64,000 nt of DNA from Bermanella sp040371755 (GCF_040371755.1 NZ_BAABWE010000004.1:186001-250000); one strand, 5' to 3'. Shown: positions 53,473 to 62,882, counted from the first letter of the stretch. Program-made: numbers and translations. Notes: generated by a model not told the origin, from the sequence alone.

Positions 53473-54690
53473 TCAGTTGTTAGCTTGCTTTTTTCTTATC
53501 CAAATTAATAGAGCTAATGTTATGCCACTGGCGGCAATAAAACCTATGACCATAGGAATGACGGTGCCGTTGTATTGCTGGCCTATGTAGGTGCCCACAA
53601 CAACCGATATCAGCATTTGAACGGTGCTAATCACCGAAGTTGCCACACCCGCAATGTGTCCTAACGGCTGTACGGCAAGAGCATTGAAATTGCCAAACAA
53701 AATGCCAAAGCAGAAAAACGTCAACATCATATATAGCATAAAGCTTAAAAGCCCCGGATGGCTTTGGCTGAATTGTGCATATACTAAAAACAAAATAGAT
53801 GCCGCTAAAATAACCGCTAGAGCCATTATGCATAGGGTTTGCATGGACATTCGCATGACTAATTTAGAATTGGCAAACGATGAAAAACCAACGGCTAAGG
53901 CAAGCACTCCAAAATACAGCGAAAATAATTGGCCAGTTTCGTATTGTATTTGCAAAATTTGTTGCGACGAACTGAGATAACCAATAAACGCACCAAACAT
54001 GATGCCAGCTCCTAACGTATAGGTGCGGGACTCAGGATGCTTAAGGGTTTCTAACATGCCTAATTTAATTTGTTTAAATGAAAAGGCGATGCGCTTATCT
54101 GGGGTTAAGGTTTCCTCTTGACGCAGGTGTAGCCAAAGGGTAGATACAAGCGCAAACACAAATAATAAAATGAATATCCAATGCCAGTCAGCAAATATTA
54201 AAAGTATTTGACCAACAGAAGGGGCAAGGGCAGGCACCATGATGAATACCATCATCATGAGTGACATAACTTTGGCCATTTCTGGGCCTTCGTATTTATC
54301 ACGCATAATGGCAATAGTGACCACCCGTGAAGAGGCCGCGCCAAACCCTTGTAATACTCGACCAAATAACATTTGGTCAAAATCTTGTGCAAAAATTGAA
54401 ATCAAACAACCGACTAAAAAAATACCCGTACCAAGGTATATGGCATTCTTTCGGCCAAAAGAATCAGAGATAGGGCCATAAAAGATCATGCCTAGACCCA
54501 TACCTAGGAAAATCATAGAGATAACCAACTGGTTATCATTAGGGTTTATAACTGATAAGTCTGCGCCAATTATATTTAACGCCGGAAGCATGGCATCAAT
54601 GGATAGAGCCACCATGGACATAAGGGCGGCCATTAAGCAGATAAATTCTAAACGACTAGGTTGTTTGGCTGTCATGTGGTTTATGTACAT
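53473..54690 (-). CDS. Bcr/CflA-family drug exporter (MFS)
   Basis: A 405-residue inner-membrane antiporter with twelve helices. Family marks: LSIDAMLPALNIIGADL in helix 1, GPISDSFGRKNAIYLG (motif A), and GRVLQGFGAASSRVV. Bcr/CflA proteins expel bicyclomycin, chloramphenicol or similar compounds, and some export cysteine or arginine; substrate is not deducible. An ATG at 54675 is an equally plausible start, since neither has a good ribosome site and the family N terminus starts near PSRLEF. Confidence 0.9.
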   Translation of the reverse strand: MYINHMTAKQPSRLEFICLMAALMSMVALSIDAMLPALNIIGADLSVINPNDNQLVISMIFLGMGLGMIFYGPISDSFGRKNAIYLGTGIFLVGCLISIFAQDFDQMLFGRVLQGFGAASSRVVTIAIMRDKYEGPEMAKVMSLMMMVFIMVPALAPSVGQILLIFADWHWIFILLFVFALVSTLWLHLRQEETLTPDKRIAFSFKQIKLGMLETLKHPESRTYTLGAGIMFGAFIGYLSSSQQILQIQYETGQLFSLYFGVLALAVGFSSFANSKLVMRMSMQTLCIMALAVILAASILFLVYAQFSQSHPGLLSFMLYMMLTFFCFGILFGNFNALAVQPLGHIAGVATSVISTVQMLISVVVGTYIGQQYNGTVIPMVIGFIAASGITLALLIWIRKKQANN

Positions 54691-54938
54691 AAAAATAAGG
54701 ACGCTGAGTAAAGCATAGTTTGACTGAGTCTGTCAGTGCTGGCTTTAGGATAGTCTATTGCGTAAATATGAGGGCTAGTGGGAAGGCTTATCTTTAGGTT
54801 ATAAATCTAACTCATAGGTTGATCAATAAGTAATATTCAAGCCTAAGTGGCTATAAATAGGGAATCCTTACAATCCTTTACACATAAGCCATGGTTTATT
54901 CATTGATGCAATGTGGCGTAAAAAGTATCATTGGGCCC

Positions 54939-55235
54939 ATGAAATCCTATCTATTACAAAAGCTGCGTAAACATAATGCTATGTTTGCATCTGTGCTGAC
55001 ACTGGTTATCTTAATTAGTGGCAGCTTGCAGTTGGTGCATGATCAGTTATTAGATCACCACCATACGATGGATTGCCCCATGTTTGTGTTGGATGGCAGT
55101 GCAGCCACTACTACAGACACCACAGAATGCAACGCCACAAAACAAGCCATAGAGCAGCATACTTTTACCCCAGTCTCTTTGGTGTTATCTCAACTTGAAA
55201 AACAACAAGCCCGCGCGCCCCCAACCTCTCTTTAA
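54939..55235 (+). CDS. Small His-rich membrane-anchored protein of the zinc locus
   Basis: About 98 residues from the ATG at 54939 (MKSYLLQKLRKH), with one N-terminal hydrophobic helix (about 14-32) and a short periplasmic part with HDQLLDHHHTMDCPMF, a likely metal-binding cluster, then a Thr-rich tail. ATGs at 54891 and 54906 are alternatives; none has a strong ribosome site. I do not recognise a named family. Small His-rich proteins of this kind are often found upstream of zinc TonB receptors, which is exactly the situation here. Confidence 0.6.
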   Translation: MKSYLLQKLRKHNAMFASVLTLVILISGSLQLVHDQLLDHHHTMDCPMFVLDGSAATTTDTTECNATKQAIEQHTFTPVSLVLSQLEKQQARAPPTSL

Positions 55236-55289
55236 ATCCTATGCATCATTAAATTAAGACGCAGTCTTGTTGTGTCTGTTATTTGAGTT

Positions 55290-55314
55290 CGGCTCGTGAA
55301 GACGGGCCGTTTTG
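55290..55314 (+). terminator. Possible weak terminator or attenuator in the zinc locus
   Basis: A seven-base stem CGGCTCG/CGGGCCG (one G-U pair) with a six-base loop followed by TTTTG, between the small His-rich gene and the lipoprotein gene. It may lower expression of the downstream genes or simply end the first transcript. Confidence 0.4.
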
Positions 55315-55387
55315 TAGTGTCCAATAAATTCATCGGCTGTTGTCAGTTGGACGTTACGTTATATATAAAGATTTAGAGAATTTTAAA

Positions 55388-56638
55388 ATGAAAGTATTTA
55401 ATCAAAATTTACTATGGGTAAGCATTGCTACCTTGGCGCTAACTGGTTGTGGAAGTAGTGATGATAGCAACAATGAGATAGATGATGAGCATGAACATGA
55501 TCATGAAATCTCGATCCTCGTGTCGCAAGCCAATACCAGTACGTTATCGTTACTTGAAGAAGGCGAGCTGGAAGCATTGGATGATGCAGCTGCAGACAAT
55601 AGCGCAACCTTAGTGCTTAGCCAAACTGGTGCTTATAGCGCCGTACTTGCTAGCGACACCGTTAACTTTGTTCATGGCTTACATGAAGATGAGGAAGAGG
55701 GTGAACATGAGGAAGAAGGGCATGAGGAAGGTGAACATGAAGAGGAAGCTCATGTTATTGATTTTTCTCTTACCGCAAGCCAAGTGATCACCACCAATGG
55801 TCACTTTTCGATGCTGGATTCTGGTAGCTCTGTCTTTGTGGCATATGATGACCTTGAAACCATCACAGATGCCTCTGAAGGTACATCTGATTTGTCTGTG
55901 GTGGAAACGTATCCAGCACTTATTTTAGATGAAGAGCATGACCTTAAACTGCTTTTTGATGGTGTAGATGCTTTGCTTTATGAAGGTACAACCGAGGAAA
56001 CCAACTTTACATGTGCTAACCCAAGTGGTCACGGTCAAACCGGTGAGCTAGTGGTAGTAGCCTGTGAAGCAGGCTCTGTTGCCCTAGTCATCGAAGAAAG
56101 CGAAACCGAGCATACCTTTACAGACTCAGTACTTACGTTAGATGGCACAGGGGCAAACTATCAGTGGCGAGCAAAAGGGGGTGTCATTGTAGGGTATGAA
56201 CCCAGTACCAGTAACTATGCCATCGTAGAATTAGATGAAACAACGGGTGACATTCAATTAGTGACAGGCTCACAAGACGTAACTCATGATTTCTCACAAA
56301 ATATTTGTGACTTACAACTTGATAGTGAATCTCAAGATGTTTTAGCACTGAGTGAAAATGGACATTTTGCAGTACTTAACCACGAAGGCGAAGCCTTAAA
56401 AAATATTGTATTAGATGAATCTAGTGCAACTGAATGTGGTGATTTGATCATGGCGGTCGCTGCTAAAACCGCCATTGTTGTAGATAACAGCGTCCAACAA
56501 GGTTATGAAATTGATGTGGATGACGTCGAGAGTAACCCAAGTGGCTACCACGTCCATGAACGCTTTGATTTAACCGTAAATGATGTGCATAACATGGTTA
56601 TCTTCCATGAAATAGAAGAAGGTGAGCATGAGCATTAA
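55388..56638 (+). CDS. His/Glu-rich metal-binding lipoprotein
   Basis: A 416-residue predicted lipoprotein: lipobox LALTGC with Cys21 counted from the ATG at 55388 (the longest frame starts 16 codons earlier without support). The mature N terminus has DDEHEHDHE, and near residues 100-122 there is a repetitive EEGEHEEEGHEEGEHEEE tract. Strand-rich repeats follow (VVACEAGSVALVIEE, GNYAIVELDE-like), suggesting a beta-propeller, and the protein ends EEGEHEH. It probably binds zinc in the periplasm and passes it on; a propeller zinc chaperone (AztD) is known in other bacteria, but homology is not established here. It overlaps the TonB receptor gene by 11 bases. Confidence 0.75.
   Translation: MKVFNQNLLWVSIATLALTGCGSSDDSNNEIDDEHEHDHEISILVSQANTSTLSLLEEGELEALDDAAADNSATLVLSQTGAYSAVLASDTVNFVHGLHEDEEEGEHEEEGHEEGEHEEEAHVIDFSLTASQVITTNGHFSMLDSGSSVFVAYDDLETITDASEGTSDLSVVETYPALILDEEHDLKLLFDGVDALLYEGTTEETNFTCANPSGHGQTGELVVVACEAGSVALVIEESETEHTFTDSVLTLDGTGANYQWRAKGGVIVGYEPSTSNYAIVELDETTGDIQLVTGSQDVTHDFSQNICDLQLDSESQDVLALSENGHFAVLNHEGEALKNIVLDESSATECGDLIMAVAAKTAIVVDNSVQQGYEIDVDDVESNPSGYHVHERFDLTVNDVHNMVIFHEIEEGEHEH
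55691..55749 (+). repeat. Short imperfect tandem repeat coding the His/Glu tract
   Basis: Two imperfect copies of a unit around GAAGGTGAACATGA within the lipoprotein gene, encoding EEGEHEE and EEGHEEGEHEE. Repeat slippage could change the number of metal-binding residues between strains. Confidence 0.6.
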
Positions 56639-58712
56639 TCGATTAATCCATGCCATTTTCTGTGCTTCTATCAGCCTTGTGCTGATAGGAGGCAGTCATG
56701 CATTTTCAGAAGAAGTTGTACTAGAAGAAGTTCGGGTAACGGCATCGGGGCAAGCCTTGAATGACGTAGCCCAACCTATTCAAATTATGAATGAAGATGA
56801 CATTCATGGGCAAAACGGCGATACCTTAGGAGATATTCTTTCCAGCTTGCCTGGTATTTCTAACGCCAGCTTTGGTGCCGGTGTCGGGCGACCAGTGATT
56901 CGTGGCCTTGGCGGAAACCGTGTGAAAATGGCCATTAATGGCACCGATAGCGCCGATGTTTCCGCCATGAGCAGTGATCATGCGCCCATGGTGGATGCAG
57001 CCAATGCAAAACAAATAGAAGTGATCTATGGCCCAAACACCTTGCGCTATGGTAGCAGTGCCATGGGTGGAGTAGTGAACATGGCTGACGCCCGTTTTCA
57101 TGAATACCCAGCCTTGGAGCCTTGGCATGGCCACGTTGAAAGTGCGTTTAGTAGTGTTGATGCAGGTACGAAGGTTAAAGCTAGTTTAGATGCCGCTCAG
57201 GATCAATGGGTTGTGCATTTGGATGGTTTTAATCGCAGCAGTGACAATTTCAAAGCAGGGAATGGCACTACTATTGAAAATACGGCTAGCGATAGCCAAG
57301 GTGCTAACCTTGGTGTGAATTACCTGTCAGACAATGGTAATGCACATGGAATTGCGTTGTCGGTGCTGGATTACGAGTATGGGGTACCTAACCCTGATAA
57401 TGATCGCGCAAGCGTTAACCCAAGCCAAGTTCGTTTAGACGGGCAAAGTATCGTGTATTCCCCCATTAAGGGTATCCAAGAGGTGAAAACCCAATTCACT
57501 TATATTGATTACCAACATGGGGAGTACTTGGGTGACATCGCTGTGGGTTTGTTTAACAAAACAGCGAGCGAATTCAAAACCACACTTAGTATGCCTAATT
57601 TGGGCTTGTGGCAAGCCAGTTTTGGTGTGCATTGGGCATGGCAGGACTTGCAAGTGTGTCACGACCATGGAGGCTGCACAGCCATTCCGGATTACAGTCA
57701 GGTAAGTTGGGACGGTGCCCAAGGAGTAAACTTAACCAATGGCTTGAACGGAGGTTACTTGTTTGCCCATGATACGCCAATGCCACTAACCCAGACTCAA
57801 GATTTAGGCATGTTTTGGGTAATGGAGCGTGACTGGGCCTTGGGCATTTTAGAGTTAGGGGCCCGTATCGATCAGCGTACTATTGAAGCGGACCCTACAT
57901 CCATTCGTACATCTTACCGTCAAACCGCCAGTTATTATGATGACAAACAATTTAACTCCGCTTCGTTAAGTGCCGCTATGACGTGGCGTTTTGATAAAGA
58001 CAAACTAGGGGTGAGTGTTTCTCGCTCACAAAGAGCACCCAGTGCAGATGAGTTGTATTGGAATGGTGATCATCATGCTACGTTCAGTTTTCAATTGGAT
58101 AACGGGGATCTGGACTTAGAAACAGCATACAGTGTGGATGTAACGTGGATACAACAAGGGGAGCACTACCAGCTGCAAGGTGCGGTTTATTATTATGACT
58201 TCGATGGTTATATTTATAATGAGCTTAAAAACTTAGTAGACCCAAATCATGGTGATCCTGTGTACCGACATGAACAGCGAGATGCACGGTTTACTGGTGC
58301 CGAATGGCAATTCGATCATGAACTAACAGACGATTGGAAGTGGTTTGTACGTGGGGATGTTGTGCAAGCACGACTTAAAGAAGGGGTTAATAAAAACCTG
58401 CCACGTATTCCGCCATTCACCAGTAGTACTGGCTTTAAGTTTGTTCAAACCCACTGGCAAGTATCGGCGGATGTAAAATACTATGCGCAACAGTCGGATG
58501 TGGCGGAGAATGAAAGTAGCAGTGCAGATTATTATGTTGTGAATGCTTATGGGTCTTACGAATTCAGTTTAGATGACCATGAATCCGTGAAACTGTATTT
58601 AAAAGCTTACAATATAACTGATCAATTTGGTCGTAACCATGTAAGTTACTTAAAGGAATATAGTCCAATTATAGGAAGAAATATCACTATAGGGGCCAAT
58701 TATTCTTTTTAA
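56628..58712 (+). CDS. TonB-dependent outer-membrane receptor, probable zinc (ZnuD-like)
   Basis: A 694-residue receptor: signal peptide to about residue 26, TonB-box region EEVVLEEVRVTASG, plug domain (about 35-150, GDTLGDILSSLPGISN, RPVIRGLGGNRVKM, SDHAPMVD), then a beta barrel ending in a C-terminal Phe (NITIGANYSF). The SSDHAPMVDAANAKQIEVIYGP segment and the loop CHDHGGC match the ZnuD type of zinc receptor rather than siderophore receptors. The ATG at 56628 has AAGG six bases upstream. Overlap with the lipoprotein gene indicates coupled translation. Confidence 0.85.
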   Translation: MSINRLIHAIFCASISLVLIGGSHAFSEEVVLEEVRVTASGQALNDVAQPIQIMNEDDIHGQNGDTLGDILSSLPGISNASFGAGVGRPVIRGLGGNRVKMAINGTDSADVSAMSSDHAPMVDAANAKQIEVIYGPNTLRYGSSAMGGVVNMADARFHEYPALEPWHGHVESAFSSVDAGTKVKASLDAAQDQWVVHLDGFNRSSDNFKAGNGTTIENTASDSQGANLGVNYLSDNGNAHGIALSVLDYEYGVPNPDNDRASVNPSQVRLDGQSIVYSPIKGIQEVKTQFTYIDYQHGEYLGDIAVGLFNKTASEFKTTLSMPNLGLWQASFGVHWAWQDLQVCHDHGGCTAIPDYSQVSWDGAQGVNLTNGLNGGYLFAHDTPMPLTQTQDLGMFWVMERDWALGILELGARIDQRTIEADPTSIRTSYRQTASYYDDKQFNSASLSAAMTWRFDKDKLGVSVSRSQRAPSADELYWNGDHHATFSFQLDNGDLDLETAYSVDVTWIQQGEHYQLQGAVYYYDFDGYIYNELKNLVDPNHGDPVYRHEQRDARFTGAEWQFDHELTDDWKWFVRGDVVQARLKEGVNKNLPRIPPFTSSTGFKFVQTHWQVSADVKYYAQQSDVAENESSSADYYVVNAYGSYEFSLDDHESVKLYLKAYNITDQFGRNHVSYLKEYSPIIGRNITIGANYSF

Positions 58713-58820
58713 ATAGCTTACCCCATTTACGGCTTTCTTGATGCAAATCAAGAGCTAGCTTGATATGAGTTTTAGAATGAAGACATAAGGTTTTAAAACT
58801 CATAACAGAGGGTTACAAAA

Positions 58821-59066
58821 ATGCCAATTGAAAATCACAGTTTAGCCAATGAGCTTCCAGAGCATAAAGAACTAATCCACGACTTAAAAATCAACAACAT
58901 GCATTTCCACCGTTTATTTAATGAATATCATGACTTAGATAAAGATATTCATCGTATAGAGCAAGGGGTGGAGAACACATCAGACCAATATCTTGATGGT
59001 TTGAAACTGCAACGTTTGCATCTTAAAGATGAAATGCTTGGAATGCTTAATGCTCTATCTGGCTAA
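58821..59066 (+). CDS. DUF465/YdcH-like small protein
   Basis: An 81-residue helical protein of the DUF465 family: NNMHFHRLFNEYHDLDKDIHRIEQG, then LKLQRLHLKDEMLGML (key residues HxRL, EYHxLD, LKxQRLxLKDE). Function is unknown for the family. GAGGG at good spacing before the ATG. A lone gene between the receptor and the convergent iron transporter. Confidence 0.9.
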   Translation: MPIENHSLANELPEHKELIHDLKINNMHFHRLFNEYHDLDKDIHRIEQGVENTSDQYLDGLKLQRLHLKDEMLGMLNALSG

Positions 59067-59088
59067 TACGGTTTTGTAGTAAATGATT

Positions 59089-59122
59089 CAGGCTCAAAAA
59101 ATAAAAATAAGAATCGAGCCTG
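59089..59122. repeat. Inverted repeat between convergent genes
   Basis: CAGGCTC at 59089-59095 pairs with GAGCCTG at 59116-59122. The A/T run is in the 20-base loop rather than after the stem, so it is only a weak terminator candidate for DUF465 or fbpC. Confidence 0.35.
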
Positions 59123-59130
59123 CTTCTGAT

Positions 59131-60144
59131 TTACGCGTTATTGGCAAGCACTAACGGTGTCAATTGATATTGAATGTTAATATGTTCGTCAGTGTTCAGC
59201 GCTTGCAAGGTTTCTAACCACAACTTAAAGCCATCGCATTGAATGTGGTTTCTGTATCTGTGACCTATATACACACTGTCTATAACCAAGCCTTTAACAC
59301 CTACTGACTCATCAACTAATTTAAAGCCATTTTCTTGTAATAATAACCAATCATCGGATGCTTCATTCTTAATCGGCTGTAAAAATAATGCAGCAGGAAT
59401 GTGCTTGCTTTCGATTAAATTTCCAGCCTCCATAAATTGAGCAACAAATGTGTTTTTAGGGCGCTCAAATATAACTTGGGTGTTATCCACTTGCTCAATT
59501 TTACCGTTATTTAAGATGGCCGTTTTATCCGCAAAATGAAACGCTTCTTGCTTGCTGTGAGTGACAAAAATACAGGTGATTTGCGATTGCTTGAGAATCT
59601 CTCTTAGTTCGGCCATTAGCTTGTATTTAATCTGGCTATCGATATTTGAGAAAGGCTCATCCATTAAGAGTAATTTTGGCCGTTTGGCTAATGCGCGAGC
59701 CACAGCGGTTCGTTGTTGCTGGCCACCGCTTAACTCATGAGGAAAGCGTTCTCCTAGATGGCTTAAATTCACTAGATCCAAGTTTTGTTGAATAGTTGTG
59801 TTTCTCGCTTCTTTGTTTAAAGACTTGAGCGAAAAACCAATATTATCCGCCACGCTCATATGAGGGAACAGGGCGTAATCCTGGAATATAAAACCAATGT
59901 CACGCTGTTCCGGTGGCAGCTCAAAACGGTTATGTTTTAGCACTTGGTCAAATAAATGTATGGTGCCGTGTTTGGCCTCTAATAGTCCAGCCAATGCTTT
60001 TAATGCTGTCGTTTTACCGCAACCACTTGGACCCAACAAACACAGAATTTCGCCTTGATTGAGGCAGAGGGTAAAATCCTTGAGAATGATTTTACCTTGT
60101 AGGTATACGCTTAAGTCTTCAATATTTAATGCAGGTGAACTCAT
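59131..60144 (-). CDS. fbpC: Ferric iron ABC transporter ATPase
   Basis: A 337-residue ATPase energising the importer encoded upstream. Walker A GPSGCGKTT near residues 38-46, the signature LSGGQQQRTAVARAL, Walker B LLLMDEPFSN, and a C-terminal regulatory domain of about 100 residues of the FbpC/CysA type. The ATG overlaps the permease stop (ATGA), so the two are translated together. AGGA six bases upstream. Confidence 0.93.
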   Translation of the reverse strand: MSSPALNIEDLSVYLQGKIILKDFTLCLNQGEILCLLGPSGCGKTTALKALAGLLEAKHGTIHLFDQVLKHNRFELPPEQRDIGFIFQDYALFPHMSVADNIGFSLKSLNKEARNTTIQQNLDLVNLSHLGERFPHELSGGQQQRTAVARALAKRPKLLLMDEPFSNIDSQIKYKLMAELREILKQSQITCIFVTHSKQEAFHFADKTAILNNGKIEQVDNTQVIFERPKNTFVAQFMEAGNLIESKHIPAALFLQPIKNEASDDWLLLQENGFKLVDESVGVKGLVIDSVYIGHRYRNHIQCDGFKLWLETLQALNTDEHINIQYQLTPLVLANNA

Positions 60145-61772
60145 GGCATCCTCTGGGTGCGACTTAACAAGGCAATGGGTAACAAGCTAACAACAATAAT
60201 TAATAATGAGGCGAGTGCCGCGTGTTCAAGTTGATCGTCACTGGCGTGTTGATACACATAAGTCGATAGGGTTTCAAAATCAAATGGACGTAATAACAAT
60301 GCGGCAGGTAATTCTTTCACACATTCAATAAACACTAATAAAAAAGCGGCGATCGCCATAGGGCGAATTAATGGAACGTGTATCCAGCGGAACACTTCAA
60401 ATTTACGCTTGCCTAGTGTGCTGGCGGCTAAATCTAAATTGGGACTGATTTGTTGATAACTGCTATGCAGGCTGCCATTGGCAATGGCAATAAAACGGAT
60501 CATAAATGCTAATAATAAAGCAAAGCCACTACCTGAGAACAATAAACCTAGGCTGTCTTGTCCTGCCCATGTCATTAACTCATGTAGCCCTAAATCCAAC
60601 GCTCCAAGAGGGATTAAAATAGCAATGGCCAGTACGGTTCCTGGAATGGCATATCCTAAAGACCCTAAACTGATGGCAACTTGATTAAGTTTAGACGTCG
60701 TAAACCTAAGTTGGGCGTTAAGCAGTAATGCAACCACCATGCAAATTAGCGCCGCTAAAGCGGCCAATACAAAGGTATTTTGGCTGTGGCTGAATAAATC
60801 AGCCTGCCAATTTTGCTTGAAGTAAGTGAAGGCATAATCCACAAGGTGTAAAACCGGAATCACAAACCCCAGTGCTAGAATACTCATACATACTAGCCAT
60901 ATACTCATATTCTTAGTCCGAGTAACCGGCAAGCGTTGCAGTGGTTGCTGGCCTCTGGGTTCAAATTGTTTTTGGGTTTTACGCTGCTGACGCTCTAAAA
61001 AACTCAAACCTAAAATAAACGCTAAGAGTAAACAAGATAACTTTGCTGCGCCGGACAAGCTGCCATAGACCAGCCAGCTATCATAAATGGCCGTGGTTAA
61101 CGTGCTGATTGAAAATAAATGAACGGTACCAAAGTCGGCTAAGGTTTCCATGGCCACCAATGTACAGCCAACCGCTAGAGCAGGGCGTGCCATGGGAAGA
61201 CGTATGTTAAAAAATACTTGTTTAGAGTTGGCACCTAATAAACGGGCAGCATGGTCGAGGTGGTCACTTTGTTTGGCAAATCCAAAGCGCAGCAATAAAT
61301 AAATATAAGGATATAGTGCAAGTGCCAGCATTAGGCTGGCACCAGCTAATGATCGAATATCGAAAAACCAATAGTCATCAGGGCTTTGCCAGTCAAACCA
61401 GTCCCGTAAAGTGGACTGTATTGGGCCTGCGTAATCTAAAGTCTTTGTATAAATATAAGCACTGATGTAAGCAGGAATAGCCAGCGGGAAAACCATGGCC
61501 CATTGTAAAAAACGGCGGCCTTTGAATTCATAACGGGCACACCACCAAGCAGGAGCAATGGCAAATAGGCAGGCAAAAATTAATGTTAACGACACTACAG
61601 TAAAACTGTTGTAGAGGTACTGCCAAACAACCGTATCTAATATATTGCTAAACGTATGATCGTTTTCATCAGAACTGAAAAAGCCCTGATAAACCAGAGC
61701 GATAATTGGGGTAAATAATACCAGTGAAATGCCGAGGGTCAGGCAAGGTAATAATTTTTTAGATTGGGCCAT
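60141..61772 (-). CDS. fbpB: Ferric iron ABC transporter permease, fused two-domain
   Basis: A 543-residue permease with about twelve helices and two copies of the binding-protein-dependent transport domain, each with an EAA-type loop (AARLLGANSKQVFFNIRLP; AASTLGKRKFEVFRWIHVP), the architecture of FbpB/HitB/SfuB. It lies 74 bases after fbpA, across a strong hairpin, and overlaps fbpC. The ribosome site is weak. Confidence 0.93.
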   Translation of the reverse strand: MAQSKKLLPCLTLGISLVLFTPIIALVYQGFFSSDENDHTFSNILDTVVWQYLYNSFTVVSLTLIFACLFAIAPAWWCARYEFKGRRFLQWAMVFPLAIPAYISAYIYTKTLDYAGPIQSTLRDWFDWQSPDDYWFFDIRSLAGASLMLALALYPYIYLLLRFGFAKQSDHLDHAARLLGANSKQVFFNIRLPMARPALAVGCTLVAMETLADFGTVHLFSISTLTTAIYDSWLVYGSLSGAAKLSCLLLAFILGLSFLERQQRKTQKQFEPRGQQPLQRLPVTRTKNMSIWLVCMSILALGFVIPVLHLVDYAFTYFKQNWQADLFSHSQNTFVLAALAALICMVVALLLNAQLRFTTSKLNQVAISLGSLGYAIPGTVLAIAILIPLGALDLGLHELMTWAGQDSLGLLFSGSGFALLLAFMIRFIAIANGSLHSSYQQISPNLDLAASTLGKRKFEVFRWIHVPLIRPMAIAAFLLVFIECVKELPAALLLRPFDFETLSTYVYQHASDDQLEHAALASLLIIVVSLLPIALLSRTQRMP

Positions 61773-61803
61773 GGCGGCGATTATAAAGCAATGAACTTAA
61801 AGA

Positions 61804-61838
61804 TAAAAAAACATCTGCACAATTGATTGTGCAGATGT
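61804..61838 (-). terminator. Internal terminator/attenuator between fbpA and fbpBC
   Basis: A perfect 12-base stem ACATCTGCACAA/TTGTGCAGATGT (61811-61822 and 61827-61838) with a four-base loop. On the minus strand it is followed by six Ts. It lies eight bases after the fbpA stop, inside the operon, and would let most transcripts end after fbpA. Confidence 0.85.
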
Positions 61839-61846
61839 GAGCTGTT

Positions 61847-62845
61847 TTAAAGGTCAAACTGGACCTTATCTACAAGGCGCAGGGCTGCTTTGCGCTTGGC
61901 TGCTACTTGTTCTAATGGAATGTCATCTGCTTTAAAGTCGCCCCAGCTTTGAACTAGCTTAGATGGTGCTACTGCGGGTTTAACTGGGTATTCCATGTTT
62001 AAATCGGCATATAAAGACTGAGCAGCATCTGAGCTTAAATACTCTAATAGGGCTTGAGCTTGAGCCTTATGAGGGGCATATTTAGTGATAGCAGCGCCAC
62101 TAACATTAATGTGTGAGCCACGATTATTTTGGTTAGGGAAGTTCAACTTAACCGCATTCGCCCAATGAATTTGCTCTTCGTCTTGTAGCATTTTGCCAAA
62201 GTAGTAGCTGTTCCCCAGTGATAGATCACATAAACCTTCTTTAATCGCTTTTACTTGTCCGCGGTCACTGCCTTGAGGTTTACGCGCGAGATTAGCTTTT
62301 ACATCATGCAGCCACTTTTCAGTAGCGACTTCGCCGTTATGAACAATTAATGAAGCAATTAAACCCAAGTTGTAAGGGTGCTTACCAGAGCGCGTACAAA
62401 TGCGGCCTTTGTATTTTGCATCGGCTAAGTCCTCGTAATTAATATTTATGTTGCCGATGCGGTCTTTAGAGGAATACACATTGCGCACCCGTTTGGTCAG
62501 TGCTACCCAGTGTTGTTCGCTGTCGCGAAATTGAGCAGGAATTCGTTGGTTAATCACTTTGTCATCAAAGGGTTGGCTTAAGCCAGACTCTTTTACTTCT
62601 AATAATTTTGCAAAATTAGAGGTTAGTACCACGTCGGCTGGGCTTAATTTTCCTTCACGTTGCAAGCGCTGGATCAGGCCTTTTTTAGCAAATACGACTT
62701 TGGTTTTAATACCCGTTTCTTTAGTGAATTGTTCAAGAATAGGTTCGATTAAAAAGGGTTGGCGAAAAGAATAAATATTAACCGTGTCAGCAAACGAACT
62801 ATTAATGGTAAGTATTAAACCAAAGACGAGTAAAAATGGGCGCAT
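61847..62845 (-). CDS. fbpA: Ferric iron ABC transporter substrate-binding protein
   Basis: A 332-residue periplasmic protein with a signal peptide (about 19 residues, ending SSFA). Transferrin-like Fe3+-binding family: VNIYSFRQPFLIEPILEQFTKETG, the anchor segment SGKHPYNLGLIASLI, the paired tyrosines in NSYYFGKML, and GAAITKYAPHK. Tyrosines of that segment ligate Fe3+ in relatives. AAGGA upstream of the ATG. A Fur-like box lies 18 bases before the gene. Confidence 0.93.
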   Translation of the reverse strand: MRPFLLVFGLILTINSSFADTVNIYSFRQPFLIEPILEQFTKETGIKTKVVFAKKGLIQRLQREGKLSPADVVLTSNFAKLLEVKESGLSQPFDDKVINQRIPAQFRDSEQHWVALTKRVRNVYSSKDRIGNININYEDLADAKYKGRICTRSGKHPYNLGLIASLIVHNGEVATEKWLHDVKANLARKPQGSDRGQVKAIKEGLCDLSLGNSYYFGKMLQDEEQIHWANAVKLNFPNQNNRGSHINVSGAAITKYAPHKAQAQALLEYLSSDAAQSLYADLNMEYPVKPAVAPSKLVQSWGDFKADDIPLEQVAAKRKAALRLVDKVQFDL

Positions 62846-62862
62846 TTATGCAGCATCCTTTT

Positions 62863-62882
62863 AATGAGAATGCTTATTATTC
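62863..62882 (-). promoter_or_regulatory. Fur-box-like sequence upstream of fbpA
   Basis: AATGAGAATGCTTATTATTC resembles the ferric uptake regulator operator (GATAATGATAATCATTATC) with several mismatches; the GAATAATAAGCATTCTCATT reading on the gene strand keeps the repeated nATnAT pattern. Context (iron importer) is the main support. Confidence 0.5.

Noticed and set aside
55350..55370. Zur box in front of the zinc-locus lipoprotein (GTTATATATAAAG)
   Set aside because: Only a partial, poorly symmetric match to the GTTATAnTATAAC core and close to ordinary AT-rich promoter sequence.
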